From the NCBI RefSeq assembly GCF_011045035.1, contig NZ_JAALAA010000001.1, positions 62,001 through 126,000 on the forward strand: a stretch of 64,000 nt of DNA. Reading direction: 5' to 3'. Positions 51,860 through 59,439 of the stretch are shown in pieces. Position 1 is the stretch's first letter. Every line of letters starts with the position of its first letter. The stretch is from Nocardioides turkmenicus (GTDB lineage: Bacteria > Actinomycetota > Actinomycetes > Propionibacteriales > Nocardioidaceae). The position numbers were made by a program, and so were the translations under genes. Under the pieces are notes generated by a model. That model searched no databases. It was not told the DNA's origin and worked only from the letters and a program-made list of their open reading frames with translations.

Positions 51860-52575
51860 CCCGCCCACCGGTCGTCGGACTGCTCTACCCGGGTTACGCG
51901 GCCGAGGACGACTTCCCCACCCTCGAGAACGCGCTCGGAGGCGAGATCTGGCTGCCGCTGGTCCACACCTCGATGGGCCGCGACGAGCACACCGTCGAGG
52001 CGCTTCTCGACACCGGCTCCGCGGCCAGGCTCGCCGCCGGCGCGGATGAGATCGCGGTCCACTCCCCCGATGCGGTGATCTGGGCGTGTACGTCGGGGAG
52101 CTTCGTCTACGGCCGCGACGGCGCCGCCGCCCAGGCTGCCGCGATCAGCGAGCGTCTCGGCGTCCCGGCCTCGTCGACCTCGATCGCGTTCGTCGAGGCG
52201 GCCCGCGCACTCGGGCTCGGGAAGGTGGCCGTCGCCGCGTCCTACCCAGAGGACCTTGCCGGACACTTCCGGGCTTTTCTCGCAGCTGGAGGGATCGAGG
52301 TGGTCTCGTTCGGGGCCAGCGGGATCTTCACAGCCGTCGACGTGGGCCGTCTCGGCGCGGACGAGGTCATCGAGATGACCGTGACGGTCGACGTTCCCGA
52401 GGCCCAGGCCGTCCTCGTCCCCGACACCGCGATGCACACGCTGACCTGCATCGATGCTTTGGAGAACGCCCTCGGCAAACCCGTCCTGACGGCCAACCAG
52501 GTGACCGTCTGGGAGGGTTTGCGACTCGCCCGGGCGACCCGCCCCCTTCCCGGGCTCGGAACCCTCTTCAGGTAG
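51856..52575 (+). CDS. Asp/Glu racemase-superfamily protein (arylmalonate decarboxylase-like), one-Cys paralogue
   Basis: A 239-residue paralogue of the preceding gene, starting at ATG 51856 (ATGA overlap). It keeps the first cysteine, Cys78 in VIWACTSGSFVYG, but the second position reads VLVPDTAMHTL, with Asp190 where the partner has Cys186. A single-Cys enzyme of this fold cannot run a two-thiol racemisation, so it may be a decarboxylase, a differently acting isomerase, or a partner subunit. Arylmalonate decarboxylase also has one cysteine but in the other half, so this is not a standard AMDase. Tandem coupling suggests a heteromer or consecutive steps. Confidence 0.83.
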   Translation: MTRPPVVGLLYPGYAAEDDFPTLENALGGEIWLPLVHTSMGRDEHTVEALLDTGSAARLAAGADEIAVHSPDAVIWACTSGSFVYGRDGAAAQAAAISERLGVPASSTSIAFVEAARALGLGKVAVAASYPEDLAGHFRAFLAAGGIEVVSFGASGIFTAVDVGRLGADEVIEMTVTVDVPEAQAVLVPDTAMHTLTCIDALENALGKPVLTANQVTVWEGLRLARATRPLPGLGTLFR

Positions 52576-52664
52576 CGTCGCGGCTTTCCATAAGCGTTCC
52601 GAACAGTCTGCGCCACCACCGGCGCGATCTAGCCAGAGCCCATGGACAGCGCTAACGTGGAAAG

Positions 52665-52678
52665 AATTGTTGACAAAC
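52665..52678. promoter_or_regulatory. GntR (FCD) operator, copy B (variant)
   Basis: AATTGTTGACAAAC, matching the reverse orientation of the 14-bp operator at 12 of 14 positions (ATTGT-TG-ACAA core intact). It lies 68 nt before the MHS transporter start, in a 171-nt gap that otherwise shows only an 8-bp TGTCGACA palindrome. Confidence 0.7.
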
Positions 52679-52746
52679 CTACTGTCGACACTGTGGGTCA
52701 AAACTGCGGTCCCCAGCCATCAATCACACCGAATAGGTGAGAAGAA

Positions 52747-54111
52747 ATGTCAGGAACCCCAACCATCCCCTCCAACGAGGCACAACCCGACAAGTCGAAG
52801 CTGCGCAGAGCGATCACCGGCTCAGCGGTCGGCAATGCGACAGAGTGGTTCGACTACGGCGCCTTCGCTTACGTGGCCACCGAGATCACCGAGAACTTCT
52901 TCCCGGAGATGGGCTTCGCCGGCACTGCGCTGACGTTCGCGATCTCGTTCATCCTGCGACCACTCGGCGGCCTCTTCTGGGGTCCGCTCGGCGACCGCAT
53001 CGGACGCCAACGCGTCCTCGCGATGACGATCATCTTGATGGCCGGCGCCACCTTCCTGGTCGGTTGCCTGCCCACGTACGACTCGATCGGCGTCTGGGCC
53101 GTGGTGCTCCTCGTGGTGCTCCGCGTGATCCAGGGATTCTCGACCGGCGGCGAGTACGGCGGAGCGGCGACGTACATGGCCGAGTGCGCTCCGGACAAGA
53201 AGCGCGGGTTCTACGGCAGCTTCCTGGAGTTCGGCACCATCGTCGGCTTCACCGCCGCCATCGCGGTGGTCTTCACCACCGAGTCGATCATCGGCGACGC
53301 AGCGATGACCGAGTGGGGCTGGCGTATCCCGTTCCTCATCGGTGGCCCGATCGGCCTGATCGGCCTCTACATCCGGACGCGGCTCGAGGAGACTCCGGTC
53401 TTCCAGGAGCTCGAGTCGGAGGACGCTGTCGAGGGTGGCGCCGGGGCCGCACTGAAGGACCTGTTCGCGTTGTTCTGGAAGCCGATCCTCACGCTCATCG
53501 GTCTGGTCGCGGCGCTCAACATCGCCAACTACACCCTGCTGGCCTACATGGCGACCTACCTCCAGGAGGAGGCGGGCTTCAGCAGCTCCGACGCCGACCT
53601 GCTGGTGATCTTCGGCCAGGTCGCCATGCTGATCTTCCTGCCGATGGCCGGAGCCCTCTCCGACAAGGTCGGCCGAAAGCCGATGTGGGGAGGCTCCTTC
53701 ATCGGGCTGATCGTGCTGTCGGTCCCGATGTTCCTGCTGATCGGACAGGGCTTCTGGCCTGCTGTGCTCGGGTTCACCGTGCTGGGCATCGTCTACGTCG
53801 CCCAGCTGGCGACCATCTCGGCGACCTTCCCGGCGATGTTCCCCTCGCAGGTGCGCTACGGCGGCATGGCGATCGGCTACAACATCTCCACCGCCGCCTT
53901 CGGCGGCACGGCGCTGTACGTCAACAACGCTCTGATCGGCGCCACCGGTGACGTGCTGATGCCGGCCTACTACATGATCGCCGGGTCCGTGGTCGGCCTG
54001 ATCGCACTGTTCTTCGTCGTCGAGACGGCGGGCAAGTCGATTCGCGGCACCGAGATCCCGGGCACGCCGGAGTCCGAGGCCGAGCTGGCCGAGCTGGACA
54101 AGACGGCCTGA
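52747..54111 (+). CDS. MFS metabolite:H+ symporter (MHS family, ProP-like)
   Basis: A 454-residue permease with 12 predicted helices. MHS signatures: GSAVGNATEWFDYGAFAYVA in helix 1, GPLGDRIGRQRVLAMTIILM at the 2-3 loop, VIQGFSTGGEYGGAATYMAE in helix 4 and FPAMFPSQVRYGGMAIGYNI in the second half. Members carry betaine, proline, dicarboxylates or shikimate with protons. It is flanked by operator copies B and C and sits among catabolic enzymes, so it probably imports the pathway's substrate. Distinct from the shikimate-type MHS permease at 20.4 kb. A strong hairpin follows the stop. Confidence 0.9.
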   Translation: MSGTPTIPSNEAQPDKSKLRRAITGSAVGNATEWFDYGAFAYVATEITENFFPEMGFAGTALTFAISFILRPLGGLFWGPLGDRIGRQRVLAMTIILMAGATFLVGCLPTYDSIGVWAVVLLVVLRVIQGFSTGGEYGGAATYMAECAPDKKRGFYGSFLEFGTIVGFTAAIAVVFTTESIIGDAAMTEWGWRIPFLIGGPIGLIGLYIRTRLEETPVFQELESEDAVEGGAGAALKDLFALFWKPILTLIGLVAALNIANYTLLAYMATYLQEEAGFSSSDADLLVIFGQVAMLIFLPMAGALSDKVGRKPMWGGSFIGLIVLSVPMFLLIGQGFWPAVLGFTVLGIVYVAQLATISATFPAMFPSQVRYGGMAIGYNISTAAFGGTALYVNNALIGATGDVLMPAYYMIAGSVVGLIALFFVVETAGKSIRGTEIPGTPESEAELAELDKTA

Positions 54112-54126
54112 CCGGAGGCTGCGAAC

Positions 54127-54163
54127 GAGCGGGCCGGGTGCGTGAGACGCGCCCGGCCCGCTC
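54127..54163 (+). terminator. Terminator hairpin after the MHS transporter
   Basis: GAGCGGGCCGGG at 54127-54138 is exactly complementary to CCCGGCCCGCTC at 54152-54163 with a 13-nt loop. It separates the transporter gene from the GntR operator. Confidence 0.8.
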
Positions 54164-54176
54164 GCCCACATGCAAT

Positions 54177-54190
54177 GATTGTCAACAATC
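54177..54190. promoter_or_regulatory. GntR (FCD) operator, copy C (autoregulatory)
   Basis: GATTGTCAACAATC, 34 nt before the GntR start at 54224, so the regulator probably controls its own gene. Confidence 0.85.
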
Positions 54191-54223
54191 CACCTCTTTC
54201 TCGGTAGCCCATCGGAGACCACG

Positions 54224-54907
54224 TTGACAGTGACATCGAGCTTCGAACCCGTGCACAGAGAGTCGACGGCCTCGGTCATCGCTCGCCAGCTGCGTACGGC
54301 GATCATGGAGCGCACCCTCCAGCCCGGAGCGCAGCTGAGCGAGACCGCGCTCTCGGCCCAGTTCGGCGTCAGCCGCGGCCCGTTGCGTGAGGCGATGCAG
54401 CGCCTGGTCCAGGAGGGCCTGCTCCGCAGCGAGCCCAACCGAGGGCTCTTCGTGATCGAGCTCGACGAGGCCGACATCCGAGACGTCTACGTCGCCCGAG
54501 CGGCCGTCGAGGGAGCCGCCGCCACGATGATCGCCAAGGCGCGGGTCCCCGCGGCGCTGCGCGAGCTCCGCGCCGCCTGCGAGGCGATGACCAAGTCCCT
54601 CGAGCTGGGTGACCCGGCGGCGCTGAGCGACGCCGACTTCCACTTCCACGACGTGCTGGTGCAGTGCTCCGGCAGCCGGCGCCTGGCCCGGATGCACCAG
54701 ACCCTGATCGTCGAGACGCGGATGTGCCTGACCGCACTCGAGGGCACCTACCAGCAGCCGCTCGAGCTGGTCGAGGAGCACAACCAGATCGTCGACGCCA
54801 TCGAGGCCGGCGACGTGAAGCTGACCCTCAAGCGCGTCGAGCAGCACATGGATGAGGCGCTGCGGCGCCTCATCCACGCCGAGGACAACGACGAGGGATA
54901 CGTCTAG
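54224..54907 (+). CDS. GntR-family regulator with FCD domain
   Basis: A 227-residue regulator. The winged helix-turn-helix runs through IARQLRTAIMERTLQPGAQL, SETALSAQFGVSRGPLREAM and EGLLRSEPNRGLFVIEL. The all-helical FCD domain has the metal-binding pattern in DADFHFHDVLVQCSGSRRLA and VEEHNQIVDAIEAGD. GGAGA at 54214-54218 selects TTG 54224 (MTVTSSFEPVHRES); an in-frame GTG follows two codons later, and the open frame extends back into the operator. ATTGT-N2-ACAAT matches the TTGT-N2-ACAA-like sites of FadR/VanR-subfamily GntR proteins. Likely a repressor of all four operator-linked units, released by a pathway acid. Confidence 0.9.
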   Translation: MTVTSSFEPVHRESTASVIARQLRTAIMERTLQPGAQLSETALSAQFGVSRGPLREAMQRLVQEGLLRSEPNRGLFVIELDEADIRDVYVARAAVEGAAATMIAKARVPAALRELRAACEAMTKSLELGDPAALSDADFHFHDVLVQCSGSRRLARMHQTLIVETRMCLTALEGTYQQPLELVEEHNQIVDAIEAGDVKLTLKRVEQHMDEALRRLIHAEDNDEGYV

Positions 54908-54927
54908 ACCCGGATCAGGTCCGGGTC
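54907..54927. terminator. Bidirectional terminator between gntR and the semialdehyde dehydrogenase gene
   Basis: GACCCGGA at 54907-54914 and TCCGGGTC at 54920-54927 are perfectly complementary around a 5-nt loop. The stem overlaps the last base of the gntR stop and part of the convergent gene's stop. Confidence 0.7.
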
Positions 54928-56392
54928 ACATCGCGATCCCGACGTACTTGGTCTCGAGGAACTCCTCGATCCCGGTACGCCCGCCCTCCCGCCCCCGCCC
55001 GGAGGCCTTGACGCCGCCGAAGGGCGCGGCGGGGTTGGAGACCACACCCTGGTTGAGCCCGACCATCCCGGACTCGAGCGCCTCGGCGACCCGCAGCCCG
55101 CGGCGCAGGTCGTTGGTGAAGACGTAGTTCACCAGGCCGTACTCGGTGTCGTTGACCTCCGCGACCACCTCGTCCTCGGTGTCGAACGGGGTCAGCGGAG
55201 CGACCGGGCCGAAGATCTCCTCGCTGCCCATCCGAGCCGAGACGGGTACGTCGGTGAGCACGGTCGGCGGGTAGAAGTAGCCCGGTCCGTCGGGGGCCGT
55301 GCCGCCGGTCAGCACTCGCGCGCCGCCGGCCACGGCGTCGTCCACGAGGGTCTGCACCTTCTCCCTGGCCGTCTCGTCGATGAGCGGCCCGACACGTACG
55401 CCCTCCTCGACCCCGCGGCCGACGGGCAGCTCGGACATCGCCTTGGCGAGCCGCTCGCCGAACTCGCCGATGATCGAGCGCTGCACGAAGAGCCGGTTGG
55501 CGGCCGTGCACGCCTCCCCCGTGTTGCGCATCTTCGCGGCCAGCGCGCCCGCCACCGCCTCATCGATGTCGGCGTCCTCGAAGACGACGAAGCCGGCGTT
55601 GCCGCCGAGCTCCATGGAGGTACGCAGCACCTTCTCCGCGCTCTGCTCGAGCAGCACCCGCCCGACGGCGGTGGAGCCGGTGAAGGAGAGCTTGCGGATC
55701 ACCCCGGAGCGCAGCAGCGGCTCGGTCAGCTCGCCCGGCCGGCTCGTCGGCAGCACGTTGACGACCCCGTCGGGGACGCCCGCCTCGCGCAGGATCTCCC
55801 CCAGCGCCAGCATCGAGAGCGGCGTCTGGGCGGCAGGCTTGATGATGCTGGTGCAGCCGGCCGCGATCGCCGGGCCGAGCTTGCGGGTGCCCATCGCCAT
55901 CGGGAAGTTCCACGGCGTGATCAGCAGCGCCGGGCCGACCGGCTGCTTCGTGATCAGGAAGCGGGCGCCGCCGGCCGGAGCGGTCTGGTAGCCACCCTCG
56001 ATCCGCACCGCCTCCTCGGCGAAGTGGCGGAAGAACTCCGCGGCGTACGCGATCTCGCCCTTCGCCTCGGCCAGCGGCTTGCCCATCTCGAGCGTCATCA
56101 GCAGCGCGAGGTCGTCGATGCGCTCGTGCAGGAGGTCGAAGGCGGCCATGAGCATGTCCGCCCGAGCCCGCGGGGCGGTGGCGGCGAACTCCTTCTGCGC
56201 GCCCGCGGCGGCGTCGAGCGCACGCTGCCCGTCGTCGGGGGTCGCGTCGGCGACCGCGCAGAGCACCTCGGCCGTCGACGGGTCGACCACGTCGAAGGTG
56301 CCGCCGTCGCCGGCATCCCCCCACTGACCTGCGACGAGAAGTCCCTTCGGGACCGCTGCCACCACCCGTGCCTCGTTCGGTTCTCCGCCCAT
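54926..56392 (-). CDS. gabD: NAD(P)-dependent succinate-semialdehyde dehydrogenase-like ALDH
   Basis: A 488-residue ALDH. It shows LLITPWNFPMAMGTRKLGPA, the Rossmann segment KLSFTGSTAVGRVLLEQ, general-base Glu in SMELGGNAGFVVFEDADIDE and catalytic Cys in KMRNTGEACTAANRLFVQRS. GGNAGFVVFEDADID and NTGxxCTxANR are typical of the GabD/SSADH group. It is divergent from an aminotransferase gene with operator copy D between them, so the pair probably transaminates an omega-amino acid and oxidises the semialdehyde. Succinate semialdehyde is the likely but unproven substrate; malonic or other semialdehydes are possible. Confidence 0.88.
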   Translation of the reverse strand: MGGEPNEARVVAAVPKGLLVAGQWGDAGDGGTFDVVDPSTAEVLCAVADATPDDGQRALDAAAGAQKEFAATAPRARADMLMAAFDLLHERIDDLALLMTLEMGKPLAEAKGEIAYAAEFFRHFAEEAVRIEGGYQTAPAGGARFLITKQPVGPALLITPWNFPMAMGTRKLGPAIAAGCTSIIKPAAQTPLSMLALGEILREAGVPDGVVNVLPTSRPGELTEPLLRSGVIRKLSFTGSTAVGRVLLEQSAEKVLRTSMELGGNAGFVVFEDADIDEAVAGALAAKMRNTGEACTAANRLFVQRSIIGEFGERLAKAMSELPVGRGVEEGVRVGPLIDETAREKVQTLVDDAVAGGARVLTGGTAPDGPGYFYPPTVLTDVPVSARMGSEEIFGPVAPLTPFDTEDEVVAEVNDTEYGLVNYVFTNDLRRGLRVAEALESGMVGLNQGVVSNPAAPFGGVKASGRGREGGRTGIEEFLETKYVGIAM

Positions 56393-56471
56393 CCCGCATC
56401 AGCCTCCCAGGTCAGCATCCGGCCGTCCGGCTGACAGCCAGCCAACGCTCGCCTAGTGTAGTAGCGGGTCA

Positions 56472-56485
56472 GATTGTCAACAATC
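56472..56485. promoter_or_regulatory. GntR (FCD) operator, copy D
   Basis: GATTGTCAACAATC in the 107-nt gap between divergent ALDH (start 56392) and aminotransferase (start 56500), only 14 nt from the latter, where bound protein would block initiation. Confidence 0.85.
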
Positions 56486-56499
56486 GACAGGAGTCCACG

Positions 56500-57753
56500 G
56501 TGGCCAAGCTCTCCCCCATCCTCAAGCAGGCGACCCCGGTCGTGGCGGCGCGCGGCGAAGGCGTCCAGCTCTTCGACGAGGACGGCCGCCGCTATCTCGA
56601 CTTCACCGCCGGCATCGGCGTGACCAGCACGGGACACAGTCATCCGAAGGTCGTCGAGGCGACCCAGCGCCAGATCGCGAACCTGGTCCACGGGCAGTAC
56701 ACGACGGTCAAGCACCGCCCTCTCCTCGACCTCGTGGACCGTCTCGGCCCCGTCCTCCCCGACGGCCTGGACAGCCTCTTCTTCGCCAACTCCGGCTCCG
56801 AGGCCGCCGAGGCCGCGATCCGCTTGGCCCGCCATGCGACCGGCCGCCCCAACATCGTCGTCTTCCACGGCGGCTTCCACGGTCGCACCGTCGCGGCCGC
56901 CTCGATGACCACCTCGGGCACCAAGTTCCGCGCCGGCTTCAGCCCGCTGATGGCCGGCGTCGTGGTCTCGCCGTTCCCCGACGCGCCCCACTTCGGCTGG
57001 CCGCAGGAGCAGGCGACCGAGTTCGCGCTGCGCCAGCTCGACTACACGCTGCAGACCCAGAGCGCCCCGGCCGACACCGCCGCGTTCCTGGTCGAGCCGG
57101 TCCTTGGCGAGGGCGGCTACGTGCCGGCCGACCGCGCCTTCCTCGACGGCCTGCGCGAGCGCGCCGACAGACACGGCATCCTGCTCATCATCGACGAGGT
57201 CCAGACCGGCTTCGGCCGCACCGGCGAGTTCTGGGGACACGACCACTTCGGCTCCCGTCCCGACATCATCATGACTGCGAAGGGTCTCGCCTCCGGCTTC
57301 CCGCTGTCGGCGATCGCGGCGAGCGAGGAGCTGATGTCGAAGGCCTGGCCGGGTTCGCAGGGCGGCACCTACGGTGCCAACGCCGTCGCCTGCGCGGCAG
57401 CCCTGGCGACCCTCGACGTCATCGAGGAGGAGGGCCTGGTGAAGAACGCCGCCGAGCGCGGCGCCGAGCTGCGCTCCGCCCTGGAGCAGGTCGCGGGCAA
57501 GCACGAGGCCATCACCGACGTACGCGGCCTCGGGCTGATGCTCGGCAACGAGTTCCGCACGCCCGACGGCGAGCCGGACGGCGCCACCGCCGCCGCGGTG
57601 CAGCAGGAGGCGGCGAAGCGTGGCCTGCTGCTGCTCACCTGCGGCGCGTGGGGCCAGGTGGTGCGGTTCATCCCGGCCCTGGTCGTCGACTCGGCCGAGG
57701 TCGAGGAGGCTGCCGGCCTCTGGGCCCAGTCCGTCGACGCCGTCCTCGGCTGA
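56500..57753 (+). CDS. Class III (omega-amino acid) aminotransferase, GABA-transaminase-like
   Basis: A 417-residue PLP enzyme. The cofactor-binding features are FANSGSEAAEAAIRLARHAT, FHGGFHGRTVAAASM, the acidic IIDEVQTGFGRTGEFWGHDH and the Schiff-base lysine in IIMTAKGLASGFPLSAIAAS. GTG 56500 with AGGAG upstream gives MAKLSPILKQATPVVAARGE. It resembles 4-aminobutyrate and acetylornithine-type transaminases. Divergent from the semialdehyde dehydrogenase and under operator D. The product aldehyde is likely passed to that enzyme. Confidence 0.9.
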   Translation: MAKLSPILKQATPVVAARGEGVQLFDEDGRRYLDFTAGIGVTSTGHSHPKVVEATQRQIANLVHGQYTTVKHRPLLDLVDRLGPVLPDGLDSLFFANSGSEAAEAAIRLARHATGRPNIVVFHGGFHGRTVAAASMTTSGTKFRAGFSPLMAGVVVSPFPDAPHFGWPQEQATEFALRQLDYTLQTQSAPADTAAFLVEPVLGEGGYVPADRAFLDGLRERADRHGILLIIDEVQTGFGRTGEFWGHDHFGSRPDIIMTAKGLASGFPLSAIAASEELMSKAWPGSQGGTYGANAVACAAALATLDVIEEEGLVKNAAERGAELRSALEQVAGKHEAITDVRGLGLMLGNEFRTPDGEPDGATAAAVQQEAAKRGLLLLTCGAWGQVVRFIPALVVDSAEVEEAAGLWAQSVDAVLG

Positions 57754-57767
57754 CCGGCCCCGACCCG

Positions 57768-57958
57768 ATGACCGACGACCTCGAGCGGCTGCTCCGCTGG
57801 GAGCAGGCCGGTGCGACCTGGGAGGCGATCTGGCCGCGTGCCGGCGAGGTCACCATCGTGCTGTGCACCTGCGACAGCGGCGAGGAGGTCGACCGCTACA
57901 CCTCGGCAGCGCCCGACCTCCCGACTACGTGCGGGACCCGAGCCGCGCCGAGCGGTGA
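57768..57958 (+). pseudogene. Small conserved actinobacterial protein with a frameshift
   Basis: ATG 57768 opens MTDDLERLLRWEQAGATWEA, then EVTIVLCTCDSGEEVDRYTS, typical of a ~63-residue protein often seen in Actinobacteria. Around 57917-57921 (GACCTCCCGAC) the expected ending moves to another frame, PDYVRDPSRAER followed by TGA at 57956-57958, consistent with loss of one base. In the original frame there is no stop and the reading frame runs into the GNAT gene at 58002, producing a spurious 293-residue fusion. A sequencing error could also explain it. Confidence 0.6.
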
Positions 57959-58001
57959 TAACCGGTTGCCCACACCGTCGGCCCCTCTCGATGATGGCCC
58001 G

Positions 58002-58649
58002 ATGACGCTGATCGACGTGTGGCCGCTGTTCGGCCTGGTGATCCGAACCCCGCGCCTGGAGCTGCGGCTGCCGACCGACGACGAGCTCACCCGTCTCGCT
58101 CAGGTCGCCGCGGACGGCGTGCACGAGCCGACCGAGCGGCCGTTCCTGACGCCGTGGGCCGAGCAGCCTCCGTTGGATCGTGCCCGCCACGTGCTGCGCA
58201 GTGCCTGGTCGAGCCGGGGCGAGTGGCAGCCCGGCGACTGGAGCCTGGGGCTGACCGTCTTCGTCGAGGCGGACCCGATCGGCATGGTGTGGGTCTCGGC
58301 CACCGAATTCGCCGAGCGGCGCGAGGTGAGCACCGCCTCCTGGCTCGGCCTGCCCCATCACCGCCGCGGCTTCGGCACCGAGGCCCGCCTCGGCGCACTC
58401 ACCCTCGCCTTCGACCACCTCGGCGCCGCCTACGCCACCTCCGAGGCCTTTCCCGACAACGCCGCGTCGGTCGGGGTGTCCACCAAGCTCGGCTACGAGC
58501 CCGACGGCATCTCCCGCGACGTACGCGACGGGGAGGTGCTGGTCTCCCACCGCCTCCGGCTCGGCCGGGAACGGTGGGAGCGCAACGACCGCAGCGGCAT
58601 CGAGGTCAGCGGCGTCGAGCCGTGCCTGAGCTGGTTCGGCGTCGCCTAG
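58002..58649 (+). CDS. GNAT-family N-acetyltransferase
   Basis: A 215-residue protein starting at ATG 58002 (MTLIDVWPLFGLVIRTPRLE). Typical features are TPRLELRLPTDDELTRLAQV, the strand LGLTVFVEADPIGMVWVSAT, the acetyl-CoA pyrophosphate-binding loop HHRRGFGTEARLGALTLAFD and the C-terminal NAASVGVSTKLGYEPDGISR, as in RimJ/RimL-like acetyltransferases. The frame is open upstream to 57768 because of the frameshift in the preceding small gene. Acceptor unknown. Confidence 0.88.
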   Translation: MTLIDVWPLFGLVIRTPRLELRLPTDDELTRLAQVAADGVHEPTERPFLTPWAEQPPLDRARHVLRSAWSSRGEWQPGDWSLGLTVFVEADPIGMVWVSATEFAERREVSTASWLGLPHHRRGFGTEARLGALTLAFDHLGAAYATSEAFPDNAASVGVSTKLGYEPDGISRDVRDGEVLVSHRLRLGRERWERNDRSGIEVSGVEPCLSWFGVA

Positions 58650-58655
58650 AGCGTC

Positions 58656-59408
58656 TCAGCGCAGGAAGCAGAGCACGAACACGGCCACGCACAGGATCAG
58701 CGACAGCGTGGCGTTGAGGACGAGGTTGCGGCCGATGTCGCGGGCCCGGATGTGCGCGGAGACGGCGCAGACGAAGTAGGCCACCAGCGCCGCGCTGGTC
58801 AGCGCCCCGACGTACGGCACCCACAGCCCGGCGACCAGGCCGGCGGTGGCGGCGACCTTGACCCACGGCATCACCGGCCACAGCGCCCGCGGCAGCCCGA
58901 CGTCGGTGAAGCACGTGGCGATGAAGCCGACCGGCTTGAAGCACATCACCGCGTCGCCGACCTGGATCACCGCGAGCAGCACGACCGGCCACCATGGGTC
59001 CGGCAGATCGTTGACGTACGCCGCCACGACCCCACCGAGATCGTCCTGCCTCGCCGCCCACAACCCCGTGACGACGAGCGTCGCCGCGGCCAGCGCGAGA
59101 CCGGCCCCGGCGCGACCCGGGCTCCGGTCCCCCACCCGCAGGTGTGCGCCGATCGCGAGCAGGAAGAAGGCCACGAAACCGGCGGCTGCGACGACCCCGA
59201 TCGCCGGCACCGCGACCCCGGCCAGCAGACCGAGGAAGCCCAACGCGTAGGACACGCCGATCGGGAACCGCAGCCACTCCAACGGCACGGAGAGCCGTTG
59301 GGCCTCGGTCACGGGTATCCGGTGGCCGGTCAGGTTGAGCACCGCCCCGCCGAGAGCGGCGATCGAGGCGATGAGGGTCAGGGAGAGATACGTAGCCGTC
59401 ATGGTCAT
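58656..59408 (-). CDS. DoxX-like membrane protein, tandem duplication
   Basis: A 250-residue protein with seven or eight helices forming two related halves. First half: PLEWLRFPIGVSYALGFLGL with FVAFFLLAIGAHLRVGD. Second half: LPRALWPVMPWVKVAATAGL with ALVAYFVCAVSAHIRARDIG. Each half has the four-helix DoxX pattern ending in a membrane-helix 'A-H-x-R-x-x-D'. Start at ATG 59408, with a second in-frame ATG two codons later. Convergent with the GNAT gene, 6 nt apart. Function unknown. Confidence 0.78.
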   Translation of the reverse strand: MTMTATYLSLTLIASIAALGGAVLNLTGHRIPVTEAQRLSVPLEWLRFPIGVSYALGFLGLLAGVAVPAIGVVAAAGFVAFFLLAIGAHLRVGDRSPGRAGAGLALAAATLVVTGLWAARQDDLGGVVAAYVNDLPDPWWPVVLLAVIQVGDAVMCFKPVGFIATCFTDVGLPRALWPVMPWVKVAATAGLVAGLWVPYVGALTSAALVAYFVCAVSAHIRARDIGRNLVLNATLSLILCVAVFVLCFLR

Positions 59409-59439
59409 CCAGACACCGGCTCTCCCGCGCGTGTGACGC

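Noticed and set aside
52679..52700. TGTCGACA palindrome near operator copy B as a second operator
   Set aside because: Short, does not match the GATTGTCAACAATC consensus and occurs without a partner.
57648..58649. 333-residue 'fusion' of aminotransferase tail, small protein and acetyltransferase
   Set aside because: The first part is out of frame with the aminotransferase and the join is explained by a frameshift in the small gene.
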